Part shown: positions 7,121 through 14,745 of the stretch, in pieces
Position numbering within the stretch: position 1 is the first letter of the stretch
Layout: each line of letters starts with the position of its first letter
NCBI GenBank assembly: GCA_945870155.1
Contig: CAMBSB010000041.1
Location: 1-32,338 of the forward strand
DNA length: 32,338 bases
Origin: Paludibacter jiangxiensis
GTDB taxonomy: Bacteria > Bacteroidota > Bacteroidia > Bacteroidales > Paludibacteraceae
Reading direction: 5' to 3'
Program-made: the position numbers and the translations under genes
The notes under the pieces: model-generated
Seen by the model: the letters and a program-made list of their open reading frames with translations, nothing else
Database searches by the model: none
What the model was told of the DNA's origin: nothing

Positions 7121-8035
7121 TTATTGATATTTATTTATAAACTCAATTGCAATATTTATAGCTTGTTTAGCTTCGGGAATTGGTAACAGCACCCAATCAT
7201 GTTGCATTTCGGGAAATTCGCAGAAAGTGAAATTAGAATTACTTTTTTTCGATTTTGTTTCCAACACTTTACAATCGGGATAAAACAACTCATGGGTGCC
7301 ATAAAACACCAAAATATCGCCTAAATCATTCAAATCACCCTGAATGGGAGACAGCAAATAATTATCAATATTATCACCGCCTGCATATTTTAAACCTGCT
7401 TGTATTAACCCTTGCATTGGTAGAATTTTATCAAATTTTTCTTGTTGTTTAATGGCACTATTTTGCATCGTAATATCTAACCAGGGCGAAAATAGTATGA
7501 TTTTAGTAGGCTTATAATGAGCATTTTCTATTACTAACTTCTGAGCAAAAGCCAAAGCTAATCCACCACCTGCCGAGTCGCCCATAAAAATAAATTCATC
7601 TCCGGCGTAAGTTTCAGTCAGAAAATTATACGACTTTTGCACCATATCGAAAGTATTTTTGTAATTATTTTCAGGTGCTAGCGGGTAGTCGATATAACTT
7701 ATTCTGCAATTTATTTTATTAGCCAAAGTTTCAACTAATTTTCGATGTAATGCACTCCCTTCAATTAAATATGCTCCACCATGAAAAAAAAGTATATGCT
7801 TAGCTTTACTTCCAATACTTGTATCTAGAGTGAAAATATATTTGTCGTTAATAAGTTTGTCTTTCAACATATATTTCTCTCTTAACTTACTGTTGAATAA
7901 ATATTTATTACTCCTTTTAGGTGCGACAAAAGATTTTTCAACCAATTTTTTAAATTGAAATAAGTCCAGAAAAACACTTAAAACTTTTGAAGAAACACTA
8001 ACCATAATCGTTGTTGTTCTATAATGAATGAACAT
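7121..8035 (-). CDS. Alpha/beta-hydrolase, HSL-type esterase
   Basis: This is a 304-residue serine hydrolase resembling the hormone-sensitive-lipase (acetyl-esterase) branch. The oxyanion-hole motif HGGA is at residues 85-88 and the nucleophile elbow GDSAGGG places Ser154 as catalytic. Asp256 and His281 (in EMQHDW) are the likely remaining triad members. The DYPLAPENNY stretch at 116-125 is also family-typical. It would hydrolyse a short acyl or aryl ester; the substrate is unknown. No signal peptide is obvious, but residues 14-30 are hydrophobic and might associate with membrane. An ATG at codon 11 (8003-8005) is an equally plausible start. It is transcribed divergently from the NTF2-like gene at 8191. 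Confidence 0.85.
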   Translation of the reverse strand: MFIHYRTTTIMVSVSSKVLSVFLDLFQFKKLVEKSFVAPKRSNKYLFNSKLREKYMLKDKLINDKYIFTLDTSIGSKAKHILFFHGGAYLIEGSALHRKLVETLANKINCRISYIDYPLAPENNYKNTFDMVQKSYNFLTETYAGDEFIFMGDSAGGGLALAFAQKLVIENAHYKPTKIILFSPWLDITMQNSAIKQQEKFDKILPMQGLIQAGLKYAGGDNIDNYLLSPIQGDLNDLGDILVFYGTHELFYPDCKVLETKSKKSNSNFTFCEFPEMQHDWVLLPIPEAKQAINIAIEFINKYQ

Positions 8036-8063
8036 TAATAAAAACTATTTGTTTTTAAGACTT

Positions 8064-8094
8064 CAAATGTACTATCTTTTATTAATTTTGCCAA
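8064..8094 (-). promoter_or_regulatory. Candidate promoter of the hydrolase gene
   Basis: On the minus strand TACATTTG (8064-8071) matches the -7 consensus TAnnTTTG, and TTGG (from 8094) lies about 20 bases upstream in the -33 position. It is 29 bases before the start codon at 8035. Confidence 0.45.
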
Positions 8095-8121
8095 GCTAAT
8101 TACTTATTAAAATTATCTTTT

Positions 8122-8129
8122 TATATTTG
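8122..8129 (+). promoter_or_regulatory. Candidate -7 box for the NTF2-like gene
   Basis: TATATTTG matches TAnnTTTG and lies 62 bases upstream of the ATG at 8191. No TTTG is found at the usual 19-base spacing (the nearest, 8087-8090, is 31 bases away), so this is only a partial match. Confidence 0.4.
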
Positions 8130-8190
8130 CAAAGTTATTTTTTAAAATTTAAACTGGAATTGCCTGTAATAAACCAAAACCTATATAAAT

Positions 8191-8643
8191 ATGCTGAATG
8201 AAAATCCTATTAAACCGATGAATATCGAAACAGTAAAGGAATTATGGTCAAAGACTTATAATACTCAAGGTAAGCCTGATTGGTCACACATTTTCCCTTA
8301 TTATCACAAAGATATTATTTTTCAGGATACCATACAGCGCATTGAAGGGATTGAGGATTTTACATTGATGTGTAAACGCCTTACAACTCGTACCCACCAA
8401 TTGAATATGGAAATTCTTTCTATAGCTCAAAACGAAAATATTATTATTTTTGACTGGATAATGACCATGATGTTCAAAAAATATCCTAGTACTCCTATGT
8501 ATGGATCTACTAAATTAACTATAAGTGAAGATGGTTATATTTTGCAACAACGTGATTATTATGACTTGTGGGGCGATATTTTCAACAATATTCCTCATTT
8601 TGGTAAAATGTATCGCCGATTTTTAATTAAAAAATTTGGATAA
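8191..8643 (+). CDS. NTF2-like (SnoaL-type) protein
   Basis: This 150-residue protein has the pattern of the NTF2-like/SnoaL cone fold. An N-terminal helix (ETVKELWSKTYNTQGKPDW) and HIFPYYHKDIIFQDT are followed by beta strands (LNMEILSIAQ, IIIFDWIMTMMF, STKLTISEDGYILQQRDYYD), and it ends in WGDIFNNIPHFG. Members of this fold include ketosteroid isomerases, polyketide cyclases and epoxide hydrolases, but many have no known activity. It starts a short plus-strand unit with a 42-codon ORF and an FAD oxidoreductase. Its stop TAA overlaps the next ATG (TAATG), indicating translational coupling. A role in the oxidoreductase's lipid or isoprenoid pathway is inferred from position only. An in-frame ATG at codon 10 is an alternative start. 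Confidence 0.75.
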   Translation: MLNENPIKPMNIETVKELWSKTYNTQGKPDWSHIFPYYHKDIIFQDTIQRIEGIEDFTLMCKRLTTRTHQLNMEILSIAQNENIIIFDWIMTMMFKKYPSTPMYGSTKLTISEDGYILQQRDYYDLWGDIFNNIPHFGKMYRRFLIKKFG

Positions 8644-8771
8644 TGAGCAAGAAATTTCAACTTCCCGATGAAATGAGCTTTTTAACGGACAGGACATTGG
8701 AAAAAAAGATTTTTAAGCGAAGCAAAGAATTGGTTCAACTGGATAAATCAAATTTTTATGACAAAATATGA
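8643..8771 (+). CDS. 42-residue coupled small ORF
   Basis: The ATG at 8643-8645 overlaps the upstream stop (TAATG), and the TGA at 8769-8771 lies 13 bases inside the next gene (start 8758). The product reads MSKKFQLPDEMSFLTDRTLE and then KKIFKRSKELVQLDKSNFYD. It is charged and helical with no membrane segment. Overlap at both ends is what one expects of a translationally coupled cistron, and without it the spacer between its neighbours would be an unexplained 114 bases. It could be a real small partner protein or the remnant of a larger gene. No family is recognised. Confidence 0.5.
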   Translation: MSKKFQLPDEMSFLTDRTLEKKIFKRSKELVQLDKSNFYDKI

Positions 8772-10374
8772 TGCAATTGTTGTTGGTGGTGGAATAGCTG
8801 GCTTAACAGCAGCAGCCTATTTAGCCAAAGCCGGTAAATCGGTAATACTTTTCGAAAAACAATCGAAAGTTGGGGGTTTAGTGCAAACTTTTCAGCGTGA
8901 TGGGATATATTTTGATGGAGGATTGCGCTCAATAGAAAATTCCGGAATTGTATTTCCGATGCTTAAGCAGCTTGGAATTGCTATTGAATTTACCAAAAGC
9001 AATATTTCTATAGGTATAGCTGATAGTATTTTAAAACTGAAAGGCAAAGAAAGTGTAGATGAATATGAAGCATTTCTAATAGCTCAATATCCTGAAAATG
9101 TTGAAGATATAAAATCCATTATTGGCGAAATAAAGAAAATAATGGTTTATATGGATGTGCTTTATGGCATTGACAATCCGGCTTTTTTAGATATGATGGA
9201 GAATAAAAAATACCTGTTTACTGTAATTCTTCCATGGGTATTCAAATTCCTTTTTACTATTGGAAAAATTAAAAAATTAGATGAGCCGGTTGAAGAATAT
9301 CTAAAACGTTTCACCAAAAACCAATCTTTGATTGACATCATTGCCCAACACTTTTTTCAGAAAACTCCCACTTCGTTTGCTTTGAGTTATTTTAGTTTGT
9401 ACCTCGATTATCATTATCCTAAAGGTGGTACGGCTACTTTGATTGAAAAAATGGAACAATATATTGTTAATCATGGTGGAATAATTAAAACAAATACCAG
9501 CATTGTAAATATTCATCCTGAGGAAAAATATGTAATTGATAACCAGCAGAATAAAATTAGCTACGATAACCTGGTTTGGGCTGGTGACCTTAAATATTTG
9601 TATAATAATATAAATATTGAAAAACTAAACGACAAAAAATTAGTCAATAGCATTACCGAGAAACGTGCATTATTAAAAGATTTAAAGGGGGGCGATTCGG
9701 TTTTTACTGTTTATTTGTCTGTAAACGAAAACAAAGCATATTTTGATGAAATTTGCACCGGCCACTTTTTCTACACACCTGATAAAAATGGATTATCATG
9801 CGTTCCAAAATCGGATATGGAGGCTTTTATCAACATGAAAACCATTGATAGTGATAATGTTGACCTTAAAAATAAAGTAAAAAAATACTTAGAAGATTAT
9901 TTCAAACTTAACACTTTCGAAATTGCCATTCCAGCCTTACGCGATGCCAATTTGGCTCCCGAAGGCAAAGTGGGCTTAGTGGTTAGTTTGCTTTATGATT
10001 ACACCTTGGCAAAAAAAATTGAAGACTTTGGCTGGACTACCGAAATAAAAGAGTTTTTAGAAAAAATTACCATCGAGATATTGGACAAAAGTATTTTCCC
10101 CGGAATAAAAAACAAAGTTTTTGCTTGTTTTTCGTCTTCACCCATAACTATCGAAAAACTTACGGGCAATACCGAAGGCGGAATAACGGGTTGGGCATTT
10201 ACAAATCCTTACATACCTGTGGTAAATAAAATGCTTCAGGTGGCAAAATCGGTGGATACACCATTGCCTCATATCTACCAGGCAGGACAATGGACATATA
10301 GCCCGGCTGGTTTGCCAATTTCTATCCTTACAGGAAAACTAGCGGTAGATAAAATTTTGACAAACAAGAAATAA
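8758..10374 (+). CDS. Phytoene desaturase/carotenoid isomerase-family FAD oxidoreductase
   Basis: This 538-residue flavoprotein belongs to the CrtI/CrtISO/retinol-saturase superfamily. The N-terminal dinucleotide-binding fold is textbook: VVGGGIAGLTAAAYLAKAGK (residues 8-27) followed by VILFEK with the Glu that contacts ribose, then SKVGG. The C-terminal FAD-contact region reads HIYQAGQWTYSPAGLPISIL, ending near LTGKLAVDKIL. The length fits CrtISO and all-trans-retinol 13,14-reductase-like proteins (about 500-540). These enzymes desaturate, saturate or isomerise long polyene or lipid chains. No other carotenoid genes (crtB, crtE, crtY) are nearby, so the substrate cannot be named. It is the last gene after the NTF2-like gene and the coupled 42-codon ORF. 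Confidence 0.85.
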   Translation: MTKYDAIVVGGGIAGLTAAAYLAKAGKSVILFEKQSKVGGLVQTFQRDGIYFDGGLRSIENSGIVFPMLKQLGIAIEFTKSNISIGIADSILKLKGKESVDEYEAFLIAQYPENVEDIKSIIGEIKKIMVYMDVLYGIDNPAFLDMMENKKYLFTVILPWVFKFLFTIGKIKKLDEPVEEYLKRFTKNQSLIDIIAQHFFQKTPTSFALSYFSLYLDYHYPKGGTATLIEKMEQYIVNHGGIIKTNTSIVNIHPEEKYVIDNQQNKISYDNLVWAGDLKYLYNNINIEKLNDKKLVNSITEKRALLKDLKGGDSVFTVYLSVNENKAYFDEICTGHFFYTPDKNGLSCVPKSDMEAFINMKTIDSDNVDLKNKVKKYLEDYFKLNTFEIAIPALRDANLAPEGKVGLVVSLLYDYTLAKKIEDFGWTTEIKEFLEKITIEILDKSIFPGIKNKVFACFSSSPITIEKLTGNTEGGITGWAFTNPYIPVVNKMLQVAKSVDTPLPHIYQAGQWTYSPAGLPISILTGKLAVDKILTNKK

Positions 10375-10539
10375 TGGCTTATTGGAATAGCCATACATGA
10401 AGCACACTGCATAATTAAAATCTTTGTCATTTTCAATTATAGTTTTTTACTCTTTCTTGTATTGGAATAAAGAATGGATTGATAAGGTCATTCTAATTTA
10501 AGTTTTTGGTCAAGCAGCTTACTCTGCCTCAATATTACA

Positions 10540-10577
10540 GCGGGAACACAACTTAAAGTTGTGCTCCCGCGAACTTT
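10540..10577. terminator. GC-rich hairpin between convergent genes
   Basis: GCGGGAACACAACTT (10540-10554) pairs with AAGTTGTGCTCCCGC (10556-10570), a 15-bp stem with a single mismatch and an almost closed tip; the terminal loop would open by a few pairs. It lies between the convergent FAD oxidoreductase and uxaA genes. A short T-run (10574-10578) follows on the plus strand, so it may terminate the oxidoreductase transcript. The composition also suits an interspersed palindromic repeat. Confidence 0.55.
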
Positions 10578-10620
10578 TTACTTCAAAAATTTTCCTTGAT
10601 AGCTATCGGAGTCTTAAATC

Positions 10621-12105
10621 TTAAAGCGTTACCCCAGTTTTGAAAATGGCTATTTCGCGATAATTTTTCTTTTCGTTATTGACAAGCTCGCCACTGGCAA
10701 CTTTTATAACGTATTCAATAAATCTTTCCAAAGCATCCTCTATGGATTCGTTTTCAACTATGGTTCCGGCATTGAAGTCAATCCAGCTGCCTTTTCTCAT
10801 GTAGAGTGGTGTATTTGTCGAAATTTTCATAGTTGGTACAAAGCTGCCGAATGGTGTACCTCTACCTGTAGTAAATAATACGATATGACATCCACTGGCA
10901 CCCAAAGCTGTGGCTGCTACCAAGTCGTTTCCTGGTGCGCTCAACAGATTTAGCCCTTTGGTTTTTATTTGTTCGCCATACATCAATACATCTTTAACCA
11001 GAGCATTTCCGCATTTTTGTGTACAGCCCAGCGATTTTTCTTCGAGGGTCGAAATTCCACCGGCTTTGTTTCCAGGCGATGGATTTTCGTAAACCGGTTG
11101 ATTGTTGCGCATAAAATAATCCTTGAAGTCGTTGATTAACAATACTGTTTTGTCAAACATATTTTTGTTCACACAACGATTCATCAGTATGGTTTCAGCT
11201 CCAAACATTTCGGGAACTTCGGTTAATACTGTGCTGCCACCTTGTGCTATCAGAAAATCAGAAAACACGCCTAGCAACGGATTGGCCGTGATGCCTGAAA
11301 GTCCATCAGAGCCACCACATTTCAGTCCTACTTTTAATTCCGAAAGTGACACATCGGTACGTTGATCATTCGACACCACATCATATATTTCACGCAAAAG
11401 AGTCATGCCAGTTTCATCTTCATCGTCTACTTTTTGAGTTTCCATAAATTTGATGCGGCTTTCGTCAAAATCGCCTAACAGTTCGCGAAAAGCTTTCACC
11501 TGATTGTTTTCGCAACCTAAGCCCACTACCAATACTCCACCGGCATTGGGGTGCAATACCATGTCGCGCAATACTTTACGTGTGTTCTCATGGTCGTCGC
11601 CCAGTTGCGAGCAACCATAATTGTGCGGATAAGCTACAATGGCATCCACACCGTGAAGTTGAGTTTCCATGCGCATTTTTTCGGCTAGGGCGTTGATGGT
11701 ACCATTTACACAACCTACAGTTGGTATTATCCAAATTTCGTTGCGTATGCCCACTTCGCCATTGCCGCGTTTGTAGCCTTTAAAACTTAAATGGCGGTTT
11801 TCAATGTCCGATGTATATGTTTTTGGGTCGTAATTATAATCCAATAATCCTTCCAGGTTGGTTTTTATGGTTGTTTCGTTCACCCAGTCGCCTTGACAAA
11901 TGGGTACACGAGCATGACCAATTGCATAACCGTATTTTACAATATTTTCGTGCTCAGCAATATTCGCCAGTGCAAATTTATGACCCATGGGAATGTCAGC
12001 ATTGATGGTAATTTCTACACCATCCAAACTTGCTTTCTCACCCGCTTGTAAAGCTACAAGTGCCACCGCCACATTATCGGCAGGATTAATTTTTAAATAT
12101 TTCAT
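10621..12105 (-). CDS. uxaA: Altronate dehydratase
   Basis: This enzyme dehydrates D-altronate to 2-keto-3-deoxygluconate in galacturonate catabolism. I prefer the ATG at 12103-12105, which gives MKYLKINPADNVAVAL, the usual UxaA start and 494 residues; the upstream ATG at 12138 adds 11 unrelated residues. The N-terminal SAF-like domain (to about 80) contains the GHKFALANI segment. The catalytic part follows with GLGCENNQ, LKCGGSDGLSGITANPLLG and SPGNKAGGISTLEEKSLGCT, all signatures of the altronate/galactarate dehydratase family, whose conserved Cys residues are thought to bind metal. It lies about 100 bases after uxaB on the same strand across an octamer array. uxaC and a hexuronate transporter are not in the window. 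Confidence 0.95.
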   Translation of the reverse strand: MKYLKINPADNVAVALVALQAGEKASLDGVEITINADIPMGHKFALANIAEHENIVKYGYAIGHARVPICQGDWVNETTIKTNLEGLLDYNYDPKTYTSDIENRHLSFKGYKRGNGEVGIRNEIWIIPTVGCVNGTINALAEKMRMETQLHGVDAIVAYPHNYGCSQLGDDHENTRKVLRDMVLHPNAGGVLVVGLGCENNQVKAFRELLGDFDESRIKFMETQKVDDEDETGMTLLREIYDVVSNDQRTDVSLSELKVGLKCGGSDGLSGITANPLLGVFSDFLIAQGGSTVLTEVPEMFGAETILMNRCVNKNMFDKTVLLINDFKDYFMRNNQPVYENPSPGNKAGGISTLEEKSLGCTQKCGNALVKDVLMYGEQIKTKGLNLLSAPGNDLVAATALGASGCHIVLFTTGRGTPFGSFVPTMKISTNTPLYMRKGSWIDFNAGTIVENESIEDALERFIEYVIKVASGELVNNEKKNYREIAIFKTGVTL

Positions 12106-12149
12106 TTGGTATAAATTATTATTTTCAAATTGTATCATCTACATTAATT

Positions 12150-12205
12150 ATCACCCCATCATCATATCATCAAATCACCACATCATTACATCATCACATC
12201 ACCTT
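12150..12205. repeat. Octamer array (7 degenerate units) between uxaB and uxaA
   Basis: Reading the plus strand, the units are ATCACCCC ATCATCAT ATCATCAA ATCACCAC ATCATTAC ATCATCAC ATCACCTT. The first four bases ATCA are constant in all seven, and the period is exactly 8. The array touches the uxaB stop codon at 12204 and fills most of the uxaB-uxaA spacer. It belongs with the other short-period arrays in this window. Confidence 0.7.
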
Positions 12206-13700
12206 ATTCCTCAAAAATTGGAAGTTCAAAGTCCATTTTAACCGATAAGTTGTATTTTTTCGAAACTATTGTTCTGACAGTTTCTTTCATGCCAAATTCT
12301 TGAATAAGTCTCAGATAAAAAGTTAATTTATCGGTTAGACCCGGTATATTATTCAAATTTTCATCCCAAATAAATTCGGCAGCGAGTACCCCTTTTGCCA
12401 CAGTTTCAATATCATTTAAACTCCAAAGTATCTTCAATAAATCCACAATCGCTTTGTCATCATTTGGTACAATGTCGGTATTGCCACGTTTGCCGCCCTT
12501 GTAATAAGTTATTATGGCTGCCAATCCTAATACAAGGCCTACAGGTAATTCTCCTTTGCGTTCTAAATATTTTTTTAGACCGGGCAAATCGCGTGTTTTA
12601 AATTTCGGGAAAGAATTAAGCATTATACTTGTGAGGAAATGATGTACAAATGGGTTGTTGAAACGTTCCAGTACATCGTTTGCAAATTTTTGTAACTCTT
12701 TTTTAGGTAAATCGAGTGTTGCAATTAATTCTTTATACATTACCATATAAATGAATTTTGAAATTACATCATCTCTCAAACACTCTTTTACAATGTTTAA
12801 ACCCGCTAAATAACCAACCGGTGCCAAAACAGTATGAGGGCCGTTCAACAAAGTAACTTTACGTTCGTGATAAGGCTTTTCGTCGGGAACAAACAGTACA
12901 TTCAATCCTGCTTTTTGTGCCGGAAATTCCTTTGCTACACTTAGTGGTGCTTCTATTACAAATAAGTGGAAAATCTCAGCCTGAACCACCAATTTATCTT
13001 CCAACTGAATTTTCTCCAAAATTTCATTGATAGTTTCGCGTGGATAACCTGGTACAATGCGGTCGACCAAAGTTGAATAAACACCACAAGCCGTTTCGAA
13101 CCAGTTTTTAAATGCTGCACCCAGTTCCCAAAGTTCTATATATTGTTGAATAGTTTTTTTCAATTCAGTTCCATTGTGAAAAATCAATTCGCATGGAAAT
13201 ATTAGCAAACCTTTATCGGGAGCACCATTAAAAGTTTTGAAACGGTGGTAAAGTAATTGTGTTAATTTGCCCGGATATGAACTGGCAGGAGCATAGTCCA
13301 ATTTACATTCTTCATCAAATGCAATTCCGGCTTCGGTAGTGTTTGAAAACACAAAACGCATTTCAGGTTGTTCGGCAAGTTTCAAATAAGCCTCGAAATC
13401 ACTGTAAGGATTCAATGAACGGCTAATAACGTCAATTAATTCAATATCATTTACAATATTACCTTTTTCAAGTCCTTGCAAGTTAACATGATACAAGCCA
13501 TCTTGCTCATTAAGCATGTCTATCATACCATTAGCTAAAGGTTGAACCACTACCACGCTCGAATTAAATCCGGCATTTTTATTCATTCTATTTACCATCC
13601 AGTCAACAAAAGCACGTAAAAAATTGCCTTCACCAAATTGAATAATGCGTTCAGGATAGGTGTTTGTAATGTTTGCCGAAATTCTGTTCAGTCTTTCCAT
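12204..13700 (-). CDS. uxaB: Tagaturonate reductase (altronate oxidoreductase)
   Basis: This 498-residue protein matches UxaB of the mannitol-dehydrogenase (polyol-specific long-chain) family, which reduces D-tagaturonate to D-altronate with NADH. The signature IIQFGEGNFLRAF at residues 19-31 is the dinucleotide-binding start (GxGNFxRAF). A substrate-domain block follows (VTLLNGPHTVLAPVGYLAG), containing the N-G-x-H segment expected of the active site, and LLIFPCELIFHNG lies between. The length is close to known UxaB (about 480-500). It is the first gene of uxaB-uxaA. Upstream are a candidate -7 box (13830-13837) and a pair of operator-like palindromes (13893-13980). I am confident of the family; the exact epimer specificity is supported by the adjacent uxaA. 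Confidence 0.93.
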   Translation of the reverse strand: MERLNRISANITNTYPERIIQFGEGNFLRAFVDWMVNRMNKNAGFNSSVVVVQPLANGMIDMLNEQDGLYHVNLQGLEKGNIVNDIELIDVISRSLNPYSDFEAYLKLAEQPEMRFVFSNTTEAGIAFDEECKLDYAPASSYPGKLTQLLYHRFKTFNGAPDKGLLIFPCELIFHNGTELKKTIQQYIELWELGAAFKNWFETACGVYSTLVDRIVPGYPRETINEILEKIQLEDKLVVQAEIFHLFVIEAPLSVAKEFPAQKAGLNVLFVPDEKPYHERKVTLLNGPHTVLAPVGYLAGLNIVKECLRDDVISKFIYMVMYKELIATLDLPKKELQKFANDVLERFNNPFVHHFLTSIMLNSFPKFKTRDLPGLKKYLERKGELPVGLVLGLAAIITYYKGGKRGNTDIVPNDDKAIVDLLKILWSLNDIETVAKGVLAAEFIWDENLNNIPGLTDKLTFYLRLIQEFGMKETVRTIVSKKYNLSVKMDFELPIFEE

Positions 13701-13829
13701 AATGAATCTTGTTTATATTTTTAAATTAATTAAGTATTTTGAATTAAATTGTGCTTTATTTCATTCCGTTTGTTTTGATGAATTTGAAGACGAAACAAAA
13801 ATGAAATAACAGTCGTTAATTAGTAGGCA

Positions 13830-13837
13830 CAAAACTA
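13830..13837 (-). promoter_or_regulatory. Candidate -7 box of uxaBA
   Basis: The minus-strand word TAGTTTTG matches TAnnTTTG. It lies about 130 bases upstream of the uxaB ATG. No clear -33 TTTG is present at 19-21 bases, so an activator or a different start cannot be excluded. Confidence 0.35.
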
Positions 13838-13892
13838 TACATTTAGTGTTGTGATATTTGGAAATAACATTAGTTGGAGGTTAGAATTTAGT

Positions 13893-13980
13893 TTCCGTGT
13901 TCGCACACAGTTTAAATACTCGACAAAATTAGAGAAATATTTCCATATATCAAAATATATTCCGTGTGCGAACACGGGAA
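13893..13980. promoter_or_regulatory. Paired LacI-like operators upstream of uxaBA
   Basis: CCGTGTTCGCACAC (13895-13908) recurs as its exact reverse complement at 13964-13977. Each copy is itself an imperfect palindrome with a central CG (GTGTTC|GCACAC and GTGTGC|GAACAC), the usual shape of LacI-family operators. Centre-to-centre distance is 67 bp, a spacing that could allow looping. GC-rich words of this kind are conspicuous in an AT-rich spacer. A LacI- or GntR-type hexuronate regulator is the likely ligand, but no regulator gene is in the window. Confidence 0.55.
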
Positions 13981-14250
13981 TTTTTATACATATATTATAA
14001 ACCCCTAATATTCAGTGAATTTGGCATTTTAAAAAATTTAGAATATTGAAAGTTAAAGCTAAAAGATTAAGTTATTATCCTCAACAAAAAAATAAATATA
14101 TTTGCGTTGTCAAATTCTTTATAAATAAGGGTAAAGAAATTATCTAATTCGCGGCTACAAAGATTGCAAAAAGAAGAAGAATAGGGTTTTTTCTGCAAAT
14201 ACGCACTCTATTTTTTATTTTATATTCCCGAAACCCCTTGTTGAAAAAAA

Positions 14251-14322
14251 ATGAACGCGACAAAGTTTTTCTCCCTTATGAACTTTTTAATCCTTTCATT
14301 GTTTAAAACATTAGAACTTTAA
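14251..14322 (+). CDS. 23-codon ORF rich in Leu and Phe, possible second leader
   Basis: It reads MNATKFFSLMNFLILSLF then KTLEL, with six Leu and five Phe residues. It sits about 165 bases upstream of the leu leader promoter. No terminator with a T-run follows directly; only an AT-rich hairpin lies near 14327-14346. AT-rich DNA easily yields such frames, so support is weak. Confidence 0.2.
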   Translation: MNATKFFSLMNFLILSLFKTLEL

Positions 14323-14434
14323 AACAGTATATTTCTAAATATGCTTTATGTGGATAGTTCTTTAAATTTTACTGAAATTTCACTGCTTTAATGCTGAATT
14401 GTAATATAAATAATGAAAAATATATCATTTCGTA

Positions 14435-14465
14435 TTTGCAGGTTTCAAAAATAGCTGTATCTTTG
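14435..14465 (+). promoter_or_regulatory. Consensus Bacteroidota promoter of the leu operon
   Basis: TTTG at 14435-14438 and TATCTTTG at 14458-14465 are separated by exactly 19 bases, matching the TTTG-N19-TAnnTTTG consensus. Transcription would start near 14470-14473, about 16 bases before the leader-peptide ATG. Confidence 0.8.
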
Positions 14466-14487
14466 TGCCGAAATTATAAAAAATATA

Positions 14488-14550
14488 ATGAACAGAAATT
14501 TTTTACATATCCTTCTACTCGGAATTATTATTCTCTTGCAAAACAAGTAG
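14488..14550 (+). CDS. leuL: Leu/Ile-rich leader peptide of the leu operon
   Basis: The frame runs from ATG 14488-14490 to TAG 14548-14550 and encodes 20 residues beginning MNRNF and continuing LHILLLGIIILLQNK. Six residues are Leu and four are Ile. The Leu codons are TTA, CTT, CTA, CTC, CTC and TTG, so CTA and CTC codons, unusual for AT-rich DNA, are concentrated here. It begins close to the predicted transcription start, lies about 40 bases ahead of an intrinsic terminator, and precedes leuA. This is the arrangement of an attenuator leader peptide at which ribosomes stall when Leu- or Ile-tRNA is scarce. It is too short for ordinary gene callers. The symbol is by analogy to the enterobacterial leu leader, not by homology. 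Confidence 0.82.
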   Translation: MNRNFLHILLLGIIILLQNK

Positions 14551-14627
14551 AAGTGAGTTTGGTATGTAGTAAATACAATGTATAATATATAAAGCCTTTC
14601 TCACTACGGTGTGGAAGGCTTTTTTTT
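14512..14627 (+). promoter_or_regulatory. Attenuator: mutually exclusive RNA pairings
   Basis: Segment 1 (CTTCTAC, 14512-14518, inside the Leu codons) is complementary to segment 2 (GTAGAAG, 14547-14553, over the leader stop). Segment 2 continues AGTGAG (14552-14557), complementary to CTCACT (14600-14605) in the ascending arm of the terminator, with GG/CC extending it beyond an internal loop. Segment 3 otherwise pairs with segment 4 to form the terminator. A ribosome stalled on the CTT CTA CTC codons would cover segment 1, free segment 2 and block the terminator. This is the classical four-segment logic. Confidence 0.72.
14591..14627 (+). terminator. Attenuator terminator before leuA
   Basis: AAAGCCTT (14591-14598) pairs with AAGGCTTT (14615-14622). 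Inner pairs T14599-G14614, C14600-G14613 and CAC/GTG enclose the loop TACG closed by C-G, i.e. a very stable cUACGg tetraloop. One T-T mismatch interrupts the stem. A run of eight T follows (14620-14627). It lies between leader peptide and leuA. Confidence 0.9.
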
Positions 14628-14631
14628 AGGG

Positions 14632-14655
14632 TTGCCCCTAACCACCTTCAGGGGT
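14632..14655. repeat. GC-rich intergenic word
   Basis: TTGCCCCTAACCACCTTCAGGGGT is a copy of the C-run/G-run word, here directly after the attenuator T-run. Confidence 0.55.
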
Positions 14656-14720
14656 ATTGAGAGAAAAAGAATTTAATTATTGATTATATATTACCCTTGC
14701 CTCCAATTATTTTGGGTAAT

Positions 14721-14745
14721 TCCCCCTTTAGGGGGTTAGGGGGCT
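14721..14745. repeat. GC-rich intergenic word just before leuA
   Basis: TCCCCCTTTAGGGGG followed by TTAGGGGGCT ends eight bases before the leuA ATG, in the position where a ribosome would load. The first block can fold into a short hairpin (CCCCCTTTAGGGGG). Confidence 0.65.

Larger units (their letters stand above)
13701..14434. other. Divergent regulatory spacer between uxaBA and leu operons
   Basis: This 730-base stretch separates two divergent operons. It holds the uxaB -7 candidate, paired operators (13893-13980), an isolated plus-strand TATATTTG (14097-14104) followed by a weak stem (AATAGGGT/ACTCTATT, about 14183-14212) and T-rich DNA, and a 23-codon ORF (14251-14322). No larger gene is seen. 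Confidence 0.5.

Noticed and set aside
12106-12138. N-terminal extension of altronate dehydratase from the upstream ATG
   Set aside because: The 11 extra residues are not family-like; the ATG at 12105 matches the usual start MKYLKINPADN.
14591-14627. T-box riboswitch before leuA
   Set aside because: No T-box bulge sequence or specifier architecture is seen and the leader is too short; the leader-peptide attenuator explains the terminator.
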